A DNA stretch of 28,410 nt, from contig JASHQY010000149.1 in NCBI GenBank assembly GCA_030038885.1, positions 1 to 28,410 on the forward strand, given 5' to 3'. This stretch comes from Thermoplasmata archaeon (GTDB taxonomy: Archaea; Thermoplasmatota; Thermoplasmata; Lutacidiplasmatales; UBA184). Every line of letters starts with the position of its first letter. Positions within the stretch are counted from its first letter, which is position 1. Shown here one piece after another: positions 22,079 through 28,410 of the stretch. The notes beneath the pieces are model-generated. The model did not search any database, had not been told where the DNA came from, and saw only the letters and a program-made list of their open reading frames with translations. Made by a program: the position numbers and the translations under genes.

Positions 22079-22930
22079 GTGAGCCCGTTCGAGCTCCTGA
22101 CCCCGGAGACCGTCGACGAGGCGATCGCGGAGCTCCGCTCGGCGGACGACCCCCGGCCGGCGGTGCTCGCCGGGGGCACCGACCTCCTGCTCGACATCGA
22201 GGACGGCCGGACGGCGCCCGCCCGCGTCGTCTCGTTGCGGCGGCTCCCGTGGCGAACGCTCGACTGGGTCGGTGGCGCGCTCTCGGTCGGCAGCACGCTG
22301 TCGCTCCGCTCGCTGGAGGCCGACCCCGCGGTCCGGGAACGACTCCCCGGACTGTGGGAGGCGATCCACGCCGTCGGGTCGGTCGCGCTGCGCCACCGGG
22401 CGACCCTCGGCGGGAACCTGGGACGGGCCGCGCCGGCGTCGGACCTCGTCCCGATGCTCCTCGCGCTCGACGCGGAGGTCGAGCTCGTCGGGCCGGGCGG
22501 GGTCCGGCGGACGCCGGTCGACGCGTTCGTGCGCGCGTCCCGGCGCACGGCCCTCGGACCGGCCGAGCTGATCCGGGGGATCCGGATCCCCGAGGCCCGC
22601 CCGTCGGCCTACCGGTGGCAGCGCGTGCGGCCGGCGAACGACATCTCGCAGATCGCGGTCGCGGCCGCGTTCTCCCCGTCCCGCCGGTCGTGGTCGGTCG
22701 CCGTCGGCGGGATGCCGCCGCGACCGATCCTCCTGCCCGAGGTCGCCCGCGATCTCGGCCCGGGCGCGCCGAACGAGCCGGCGCGGCGATCGGCGTGCGC
22801 GCGCGCGAGCCGCGAGGTCGCGATCGCCGCCGACCAGCGGGCGTCCGAGGAGTACCGGCGACGGCTCATCGGCACCCTGCTCGACCGGGCGATCCGCGCC
22901 GTCACGATCGCGGGGGAGGGCCGTCCGTGA
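22079..22930 (+). CDS. Molybdenum hydroxylase FAD-binding subunit (CoxM/XdhB type)
   Basis: Medium subunit that carries FAD and passes electrons from the iron-sulfur subunit. The 283-residue length and the motifs fit: FELLTPETVDEAIAEL at the N-terminus, the FAD phosphate-binding AGGTDLLLDIEDG (about 34-46), the second FAD motif TLGGNLGRAAPASDLVPMLLAL (about 111-132), and a C-terminal CO_deh_flav-type domain. The GTG start lies just after the divergent regulator promoter. Its stop overlaps the start of the small subunit gene (GTGA). Order medium-small-large is that of aerobic CO dehydrogenase operons, but the large subunit lacks the CO dehydrogenase signature. Confidence 0.9.
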   Translation: MSPFELLTPETVDEAIAELRSADDPRPAVLAGGTDLLLDIEDGRTAPARVVSLRRLPWRTLDWVGGALSVGSTLSLRSLEADPAVRERLPGLWEAIHAVGSVALRHRATLGGNLGRAAPASDLVPMLLALDAEVELVGPGGVRRTPVDAFVRASRRTALGPAELIRGIRIPEARPSAYRWQRVRPANDISQIAVAAAFSPSRRSWSVAVGGMPPRPILLPEVARDLGPGAPNEPARRSACARASREVAIAADQRASEEYRRRLIGTLLDRAIRAVTIAGEGRP

Positions 22931-23403
22931 CCCCGTCGCCGACGGGTCTGCGGGTCAACGGCCGGGACGCGGCGCTCGACGGGATGCCGGACGACGAGCG
23001 CCTTCTCGATACGCTGCGCTGGCGCCTCGGCCTGAAGGGCACGAAGGAGGGATGCCGCACCGGCGACTGCGGGGCCTGCACCGTGCTCGTGGACGGGGCG
23101 AGCACGCTCTCCTGCCTCACCCTCACCCGCGAGGTCGAGGGCGGCGAGATCACGACGATCGACGGGGACTCCGAGGACCCGGAGCTCCGCCGGGTCCGGG
23201 CGGCGTTCGCGGACGCGGGGGCACTGCAGTGCGGCTACTGCACGCCGGGCTTCGTGCTCGCGCTCGCCGGCCTGTTGAAGGAGCGCGGGCGGGCGGCGCC
23301 GGTCGAGGAGCTCTTGGACGGGCTGCAGGGCAATCTCTGCCGCTGCACCGGCTACGCGGCGATCGTGCGCGCGGTCGCGCTCGCGCGGGAGGCCCCTACG
23401 TGA
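22927..23403 (+). CDS. Molybdenum hydroxylase [2Fe-2S] subunit (CoxS/XdhC type)
   Basis: A 158-residue electron-transfer subunit with two [2Fe-2S] domains. The N-terminal plant-ferredoxin-like cluster has KEGCRTGDCGACTVLVDG followed by TLSC; the C-terminal helical cluster has QCGYCTPGFVLAL and LCRCTGYAAIV, all eight cysteines present. GTG at 22927 overlaps the previous stop by 4 nt, and the TGA at 23401-23403 overlaps the start of the large subunit gene. Family assignment is secure; the substrate depends on the large subunit. Confidence 0.93.
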   Translation: MTPSPTGLRVNGRDAALDGMPDDERLLDTLRWRLGLKGTKEGCRTGDCGACTVLVDGASTLSCLTLTREVEGGEITTIDGDSEDPELRRVRAAFADAGALQCGYCTPGFVLALAGLLKERGRAAPVEELLDGLQGNLCRCTGYAAIVRAVALAREAPT

Positions 23404-25601
23404 CCGCTGCGGCGCGCCCCGACCTCGCGCTGAAGCTCGCGGGCGGGGCCCGCTACGGCACCGACCTGGACCGCCCCGGGATGCTCTGGGCCGCGCTCGT
23501 ACCGAGCCCGGTCGCGCACGGCCGGGTCCGGTCGGTCGACCTCGCGCCGGCGCGACGGCGGCCGGGCGTCGTCGCGATCGACGCGGACGACCTCCCCGGC
23601 CTCCTCCCCGGCGGCGGGGGCGACGCGGACCGGCCGATCTTCCCGGCGAACGAGATCGCGTACCGGAACCAGCCGCTCGCCGCGGTCGCCGCGCCGACGC
23701 TCGCGGAGGCGCGCCGCGCCGCCGCCGCGGTCCGGATCGACGTCGCGCCGCTGCCCGCGCTGATCGATCTCGAGACCGCGTTCCCCGAGTGGCCGGGGTC
23801 CGAGGCGGCCCGCTCGCCCCACGTGATCGCCCACGTCCACGCGCGGCACGGGGACCTCGCGGACGCGTTCCGGACGGCCGACCGCGTCGTCGAGGAGACG
23901 TACCGGACGTCCGGCGTGCACCAGGTGCCGCTCGAGCCCCACGCGTGCGTCGCGTCGGTCGCGGACGGGCGCTGGCGGGTCGAGACGTCGACCCAGAGCC
24001 CGTTCGGGGTCCGGGAGGACGTCGCGTCGCTCCTCGGGATCCCCGAGGCGGACGTCGTGGTCGAGGGCGCGTGGGTCGGCGGCGGGTTCGGCGGCAAGGG
24101 CTCGTCGCTCCTCGAGCCGTACGCGCTCCTGCTCTCCCGCGCCGCCGAGCGCCCGGTGCGCCTCGCGCTCGACTACCGCCAGGAGTTCGAGCTCGGCCGG
24201 ACGACCCTGCCCTCGGTCATCCGGCTCACGACGGCGGTCCGCGACGGTCGGATCGTCGCGCGCCGGGTCCGCCTCCTCCTCGACGTCGGGTCGTCGCTGC
24301 CCGGCCGGGACTTCGCGACCGGCTACTCGATCGGCTTCCTGCTCGGGCCGTACCGCGCGCCGGCGTTCGAGGTCGAGGGGTACGGGGTGCGCACGAACAA
24401 GCCCCCGTTCGGGCCCCACCGCGCGCCGTTCGCTCCCCAGTGCGCGTTCGCCGTGGAGTCGCACCTCGACGAGGTCGCGCGGGCGGTCGGCCGCGATCCC
24501 GTCGCGTTCCGGGCGGAGCACCTCTGGCACGACGGCGACACGACCCCGTTCGGCCAGCGGGTCGGCCCGTTCGGCGCGGCGGCGGCGCTCGAGCAGGCGC
24601 GGGCGACGGCCGAGCGCTGGCGCGCGGCGGCGCCCCCGGGGCACGGGGTCGGGATCGGGATCGGGTTCTGGTCGACCAACACCGGCGCGGGGGGCGAGGT
24701 CCGCCTCGTGCTCTCGCCGACCGGGCTCACGATCGTGCAGGGGGAGCGCGAGATCGGCAGCGGCAGCGTGCTCCGCGGCCTGGCCGCCGTCGCCGAGCGC
24801 GCGCTCGGGCTCCCACCGGACCGCGTTCGGGTCGAGTACCTCGGCACCGCCGACGCGCCGTTCGACTCCGGGGTGTTCGGGAGCCGGACGGTCGGCGCGA
24901 TGGGGCGCGCGATCGTCGAGGCCAGCGCCGCACTGCGCGCGACGCTCGCCGAGCGCCTCGGGAGCGCGGGGCCGATCCGGCTGGACCTCGCGGACGGCGA
25001 GCTCGTCGCGGTCGGGCCCGACACGCGGCGGCCGGTGCGCGAGCTCCTCGCGCCGGCGGAGCGGTCGGCCGGGATCGTCGCGACCGGTCGCCACTTTGCG
25101 AAGCCGAACGCGATCGACGAGGGGAGGGTCGTCACCGGCGAGTTCTACGCGTTCACCGACTTCACCGGGTCGGTCCACGTGGCGGAGGTCGCGGTCGACC
25201 GGGAGACCGGTGCGGTCCGCGTCGAGCGCTACGCGGCGTTCCAGGACGTCGGCACGGTCGTGGACCGGGCGACCGCGCAGGCCCAGGTCGAGGGCGGGAT
25301 CGCGATGGGGCTCGGGATCGCGCTCACCGAGGAGGCCGTCTGGTCCGAGGAGGGTCGGCTCCTGAACCCCCACCTGCTCGACTACCGGATCCCGACGCTC
25401 GGCGAGGTCCCGGTGCCGGACGTGACGTTCGTCGAGGGGTTCGCGGGCGCGGGACCGTTCGGCGCGAAGGGGCTCGGCGAGCCGCCGATCGTCCCGGTCC
25501 CGGCGGCGGTCGCGGCCGCGGTGCGCGACGCCTCGGGGGCGCACGTCACGGAGCTGCCGCTGTCGGCGGAGCGCGTGGCCCGAGCGCTTAAGCTCCTGTG
25601 A
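23400..25601 (+). CDS. Molybdenum hydroxylase large (molybdopterin) subunit, substrate unknown
   Basis: Catalytic subunit of a xanthine dehydrogenase/aldehyde oxidase-family enzyme, 733 residues from the GTG at 23400 that overlaps the small-subunit stop. The N-terminal domain reads GARYGTDLDRPGMLWAALVPSPVAHGRV; VGGGFGGKGSSLLEPYA is the molybdopterin-binding Gly-rich loop; SGVFGSRTVGAMGRAI and GAKGLGEPPIVPVPAAVAAAV contain further cofactor contacts, the latter with the catalytic Glu of the family. The active-site loop, AYRGAGR or AYxCSFR in CO dehydrogenases and usually xRGFGxPQ in xanthine dehydrogenases, is GPHRAPFAPQ here, so it is not a CO dehydrogenase by signature. The Arg and Gln are kept. 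Purine, aldehyde or N-heterocycle hydroxylation are all possible. The stop overlaps the purP-like start. Confidence 0.9.
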   Translation: MTAAARPDLALKLAGGARYGTDLDRPGMLWAALVPSPVAHGRVRSVDLAPARRRPGVVAIDADDLPGLLPGGGGDADRPIFPANEIAYRNQPLAAVAAPTLAEARRAAAAVRIDVAPLPALIDLETAFPEWPGSEAARSPHVIAHVHARHGDLADAFRTADRVVEETYRTSGVHQVPLEPHACVASVADGRWRVETSTQSPFGVREDVASLLGIPEADVVVEGAWVGGGFGGKGSSLLEPYALLLSRAAERPVRLALDYRQEFELGRTTLPSVIRLTTAVRDGRIVARRVRLLLDVGSSLPGRDFATGYSIGFLLGPYRAPAFEVEGYGVRTNKPPFGPHRAPFAPQCAFAVESHLDEVARAVGRDPVAFRAEHLWHDGDTTPFGQRVGPFGAAAALEQARATAERWRAAAPPGHGVGIGIGFWSTNTGAGGEVRLVLSPTGLTIVQGEREIGSGSVLRGLAAVAERALGLPPDRVRVEYLGTADAPFDSGVFGSRTVGAMGRAIVEASAALRATLAERLGSAGPIRLDLADGELVAVGPDTRRPVRELLAPAERSAGIVATGRHFAKPNAIDEGRVVTGEFYAFTDFTGSVHVAEVAVDRETGAVRVERYAAFQDVGTVVDRATAQAQVEGGIAMGLGIALTEEAVWSEEGRLLNPHLLDYRIPTLGEVPVPDVTFVEGFAGAGPFGAKGLGEPPIVPVPAAVAAAVRDASGAHVTELPLSAERVARALKLL

Positions 25602-26773
25602 CCGTCCCCCCTCCGATGGCGATCGCGTCGGACGAGATCGCTCGGATCGTCGAGCGCTACCCGCCGGTCCCCGCGGTCGGGACGATCGGGTCGCACTCCG
25701 CGATCGACGTCGCCGACGGCGCGGTGGCGGAGGGCCTCGCGAGCGTCGTGATCGCCCAGACCGGGCGGGACGCGACGTACGCCCGGTACTTCCGCACGCT
25801 CTGGGACGCGCACGGCGCCCGCCGCCGCGGGTGCGTGGACGAGGTGTGGGAGTACCCGAAGTTCGCCGACATCGCCGCGCCCGAGGCCCAGGAGCGCCTG
25901 CGGCAGCGCGGGGTCCTGTTCGTGCCGAACCGCGCGTTCAGCTCGTACGTGCCGCTCCCGGCGATCGAGTCGGACTTCCGCGTCCCGATCGTGGGGTCGC
26001 GCGCGATGCTCCGGATCGAGGAGCGATCGGAGAGGGAGAACTACTACCGTCTCCTCGAGACGGCCGGGATCCCGTCGCCGCGTCCGTTCCCGGGCCCGGA
26101 GGCGATCGACCGCCTCGCGATCGTCAAGCTCCCGCACGCGCGCCGGCGCCTCGAGCGGGGGTTCTTCACGGCGGCCTCGCCGGAGGAGTACCGTGCGAAG
26201 AGCCGCGCGCTCCTCGCGCGGGGCACGATCGCGGCGGACGACCTCGCGGCCGCGCGGATCGAGGAGTACGTGCTCGGTCCGGTGTTCAACTTCAACTTCT
26301 TCTTCTCGCCGCTCGGGCCGCGCGCGGAGGGCCTCGAGCTGCTCGGGGTCGACGAGCGGCGGGAGAGCAACCTGGACGGCATGGTCCGCCTCCCCGCGGC
26401 CCAGCAGCTCGAGCTCTCGGAGTCCGACCGGATCCCCGAGTACACCGTGGTCGGCCACGGGACGCTCACCGTGCGCGAGTCGATCCTGGAGGAGGTGTTC
26501 CGCATCGGCGAGCAGTTCGTCGACGCCGCGCGAGCGCGCTACCCGCCGGGGATCCTCGGCCCGTTCTGCCTGCAGACCTGCCTTGACCACGACGGCCACC
26601 CGACCGTCTTCGACGTCGCGGCGCGGATCGGCGGCGGGACGAACATCCACCTCGCGCTCGGCCACCCGTACGGGAACGCGCTCTACCGGGGCCCGATGAG
26701 CACGGGGCGGCGGATCGCGCTCGAGATCCGCCGCGCGGCCGCGGAGGGACGCCTCCGGGAGATCGTCTCGTGA
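25598..26773 (+). CDS. purP: PurP-type ATP-grasp protein (FAICAR synthetase homologue)
   Basis: Canonical PurP makes FAICAR from AICAR, formate and ATP. This 391-residue homologue matches along its length: AVGTIGSHSAIDVADGA (about 26-42), VPNRAFSSYVPL, RVPIVGSRAMLRIEERSERENYYRLLETAGIPSP, IEEYVLGPVFNFNFFFSPL, ELLGVDERRESNLDGMVRLPA, GPFCLQTCL, FDVAARIGGGTNIHLALGHPY and GPMSTGRRIALEIR. However, the ATP-grasp glycine-rich loop, KPHGAKGGKGYF in Pyrococcus PurP from memory, reads KLPHARRRLERGFF (177-190), with most glycines lost. A PurH that can do the same step is also present. The GTG start overlaps the hydroxylase stop by 4 nt and the stop overlaps gcvT, so this gene is embedded in the hydroxylase operon; a diverged role is possible. 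ATG at 25616 is an alternative start. Confidence 0.82.
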   Translation: MTVPPPMAIASDEIARIVERYPPVPAVGTIGSHSAIDVADGAVAEGLASVVIAQTGRDATYARYFRTLWDAHGARRRGCVDEVWEYPKFADIAAPEAQERLRQRGVLFVPNRAFSSYVPLPAIESDFRVPIVGSRAMLRIEERSERENYYRLLETAGIPSPRPFPGPEAIDRLAIVKLPHARRRLERGFFTAASPEEYRAKSRALLARGTIAADDLAAARIEEYVLGPVFNFNFFFSPLGPRAEGLELLGVDERRESNLDGMVRLPAAQQLELSESDRIPEYTVVGHGTLTVRESILEEVFRIGEQFVDAARARYPPGILGPFCLQTCLDHDGHPTVFDVAARIGGGTNIHLALGHPYGNALYRGPMSTGRRIALEIRRAAAEGRLREIVS

Positions 26774-27963
26774 GCGCGCCGGTCGCCGCCGCCCCCCCGC
26801 GGGCCGTGCCCCTCCGCCGCACCCCCCTCGCCGAGTTCCACCGGCGCCACGGGGGCCACCTCGTGCCGTTCAACGGATGGGAGCTGCCGCTCTACTACTC
26901 GAGCATCCTCGCCGAGCACCGCGCGGTGCGCGACGGGGTCGGCCTCTTCGACGTCTCGCACATGGGCCTCCTCACGGTCGCGGGCGCCCGCGCCGCCGGC
27001 CTGCTCGGGCGGAGGACGACTGCGAACATCGACGCGGAGCCGCCGGGCCAGGTCCGCTACACGTTCCTCCTCGAGGCGACCGGCGCGATCGTCGACGACC
27101 TGCTCGTGACCCGTCTCGACTCGGGCGCGGAGCTCGCGCGCGCGTTCCTCGTCGTCCCGAACGCGGGGCGGGCCGACGAGATCGAGGAGATCCTCCGCCA
27201 GCACCGCACGCCGGACACGACGATCACGCGCTGGAACCCGCGGCTCGCGCTGCTCGCGGTCCAGGGACCGCGCTCGCGCGCGCTGCTCGAGGGGGTCTTC
27301 GGGTGGGACCTCGCGGAGCTCGCGTTCTACCACGCGCGCCGGTTCCCGCTCGGCGGCGGGGCGGCGGAGCGCTCGGGCCACCTCGGGATCGCGATCCCCG
27401 CCGACCTCGAGGCGGGGGCGCTCGTGAGCCGCACGGGCTACACCGGCGAGCTCGGCTACGAGCTCCTCGTCCGCGCCGAGGCCGCCGACGCGATCGCCGA
27501 GCGGCTCGTCGGGGCCGGCGCGGTGCCGGCCGGGCTCGGCGCGCGCGACACGCTGCGGCTCGAGAAGGGGTTCCTCCTCTCCGGCCAGGAGTTCCACCGG
27601 GACCGCACGCCGATCGAGGCCGGCCAGGCGCGGTTCGTCGCGTTCGACCATGCGTTCGTCGGTCGGCCGCCGCTCGAGCCGCAGGTGGCCGAGGGACCGG
27701 CGGTCCGCCTCGTCGGGCTCGAGCTCTCGACCGACGGCGCGATCCCCCGGCACGGCACGCCGGTCCGGATCGACGGGCAACCGGTCACCGAGGTGACGAG
27801 CGGAGGTCTCTCGCCGACCCTCGGCCACGGGATCGCGCTCGCGTACCTGCCGCGCGCGCGGTCCGCGCCCGGGACCGCCGTGACGCTCGAGATCCGGGGC
27901 GCGGAAGTTCCCGCGCGGATCGTCGCGCTCCCGTTCGTCCCGTCTCCGCAAAGGCGGACGTAA
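26770..27963 (+). CDS. gcvT: Aminomethyltransferase, glycine cleavage T protein
   Basis: T-protein of the glycine cleavage system, which releases ammonia and moves the methylene group to tetrahydrofolate (or a related pterin). 397 residues, a usual length. Motifs: PFNGWELPLYYSS (about 36-48), the GcvT signature GLFDVSHMGLLTV, IVDDLLVTRL with the catalytic Asp, RTGYTGELGYELLVRAEAA, ARDTLRLEKGFLLSGQEF and a C-terminal barrel ending in GAEVPARIVALPFVP. GTG at 26770 overlaps the purP-like stop. The rest of the cleavage system (P, H, L proteins) is not in the window, and a dimethylglycine- or sarcosine-oxidase-like demethylase role remains possible. Confidence 0.88.
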   Translation: MSAPVAAAPPRAVPLRRTPLAEFHRRHGGHLVPFNGWELPLYYSSILAEHRAVRDGVGLFDVSHMGLLTVAGARAAGLLGRRTTANIDAEPPGQVRYTFLLEATGAIVDDLLVTRLDSGAELARAFLVVPNAGRADEIEEILRQHRTPDTTITRWNPRLALLAVQGPRSRALLEGVFGWDLAELAFYHARRFPLGGGAAERSGHLGIAIPADLEAGALVSRTGYTGELGYELLVRAEAADAIAERLVGAGAVPAGLGARDTLRLEKGFLLSGQEFHRDRTPIEAGQARFVAFDHAFVGRPPLEPQVAEGPAVRLVGLELSTDGAIPRHGTPVRIDGQPVTEVTSGGLSPTLGHGIALAYLPRARSAPGTAVTLEIRGAEVPARIVALPFVPSPQRRT

Positions 27964-27967
27964 ATAG
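27961..27967 (+). promoter_or_regulatory. TATA box of the downstream ATPase gene
   Basis: TAAATAG begins inside the gcvT stop codon. Its centre is about 31 nt before the ATG at 27995, giving a predicted leader of about 5 nt and separating this gene from the operon. Confidence 0.5.
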
Positions 27968-27994
27968 TCGGTCCGACCCATAGTCCCCGACCAC

Positions 27995-28410
27995 ATGGCG
28001 GCCGAAGCCGGGGACGGCCGACCGTTCGTCGGGCGCGTGGAGGCCGTCGAGGCGCTCCACCGGCGGTTCGAGGACGCGCGGGCGGGGCACGGGGGGGTCA
28101 CGTTCCTGGTCGGCGAGACCGGCGTCGGCAAGTCGATCCTCGTCGACGGCCTCGTCTCGGACATCCGTTCCCGCGGGGTCCGGGTGCTCGAGGGACGGGC
28201 GCCGCCGCTCGACGCCCCGCCGCCGTTCGCGCTGATCCGCTCCGCGCTCGAGAGCGGCCGCTCGCTCGGCGACGAGAACGGCCCGATCGTCCCCGGGGCC
28301 CCGGGGCCCGAGGGGTTCCTGATCGGCTTCGCGCCGCGGATCACCGACGCGGGCGCCGCGTCCCCGGTCCAGATCGAGGAGCGCCTCCTCGAGGCGCTCG
28401 GCGAAGCGGA
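27995..28410 (+). CDS. AAA-type ATPase, N-terminal part
   Basis: The right window edge cuts this gene after 138 codons. The N-terminus reads RPFVGRVEAVEALHRRFEDARAG, then the P-loop FLVGETGVGKSILVDGL (Walker A GETGVGKS, about 46-53), then IRSRGVRVLEGRAPP and PFALIRSALES. This is the start of the AAA_16-type ATPase domain found in large signalling or regulatory ATPases (MalT/adenylate-cyclase-associated type). Everything after the P-loop helix is missing, so the domain partners and function cannot be told. It starts 31 nt after gcvT with its own TATA box. Confidence 0.78.
   Translation, partial: MAAEAGDGRPFVGRVEAVEALHRRFEDARAGHGGVTFLVGETGVGKSILVDGLVSDIRSRGVRVLEGRAPPLDAPPPFALIRSALESGRSLGDENGPIVPGAPGPEGFLIGFAPRITDAGAASPVQIEERLLEALGEA

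Noticed and set aside
22079..25601. Aerobic CO dehydrogenase coxMSL operon
   Set aside because: Gene order fits, but the large subunit has neither AYxCSFR nor AYRGAGR in its active-site loop, so I only call it a molybdenum hydroxylase.
26770..27963. YgfZ-type folate-binding protein instead of GcvT
   Set aside because: The protein has GcvT signatures such as FDVSHMG and RTGYTGELGYE and lacks the YgfZ Lys-Gly-Cys motif.

Overview
The window is GC-rich (about 70% by eye) archaeal chromosome. The large subunit of the archaeal family D DNA polymerase, an archaeal-type FtsZ, an RNase P Pop5-like subunit, a tungstate transporter of the Wtp type, PurP and TATA-type promoters about 26 nt upstream of start codons together point to a euryarchaeal-type lineage. 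I think a high-GC Thermoplasmatota is most likely, but that lineage call is inference. No IS element, phage gene, CRISPR array or rRNA was seen.

Layout. 1-2760 (minus): wtpA-wtpB-wtpC, a tungstate/molybdate ABC importer with start/stop overlaps, wtpC running off the left edge. 2825-3781: a small S26 protease (minus) divergent from a nickel superoxide dismutase (plus) with an intact Ni hook; the pair looks like a sodX-sodN maturation unit. 3834-6142: histidine ammonia-lyase converging on a winged-helix/zinc-ribbon protein. 6469-9364: a GlcD-type FAD oxidase, a MutY fused to an intact Nudix domain, and a thioredoxin-fold protein with a WSAPC active site. 9336-10898: bifunctional PurH. 11050-12786: a large secreted surface protein with a pilin-like N-terminus. 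12805-14245 (minus): ftsZ followed by an overlapping Pop5-like gene. 14300-15136: a long stretch without a convincing gene. 15137-17089: a CLC chloride channel/transporter with CBS domains. 17641-20985: DNA polymerase D large subunit. 21034-21131: tRNA-Arg(UCG) with a 23-nt insertion in its T-loop. 21146-21975 (minus): a winged-helix regulator and a small beta-barrel protein. 22079-27963: a tightly overlapping five-gene operon (three molybdenum hydroxylase subunits, a PurP-like ATP-grasp protein, GcvT). 27995 to the end: the start of an AAA-type ATPase.

How the genes fit together. The Wtp importer could supply the metal for the molybdopterin hydroxylase. FAD oxidase, hydroxylase, NiSOD, MutY-Nudix (8-oxoguanine repair) and the thioredoxin-like protein suggest an oxygen-exposed organism handling oxidative stress. 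PurH and a PurP homologue occur together although both can make FAICAR; the PurP homologue has an altered ATP-grasp loop and sits in the hydroxylase operon, so it may have another job.

The strongest leads are the T-loop-interrupted tRNA-Arg, the nickel superoxide dismutase unit in an archaeon, the hydroxylase-PurP-GcvT operon, and a promoter signature (TTATC or AAATA centred 26 nt before the start) that predicts largely leaderless transcription.
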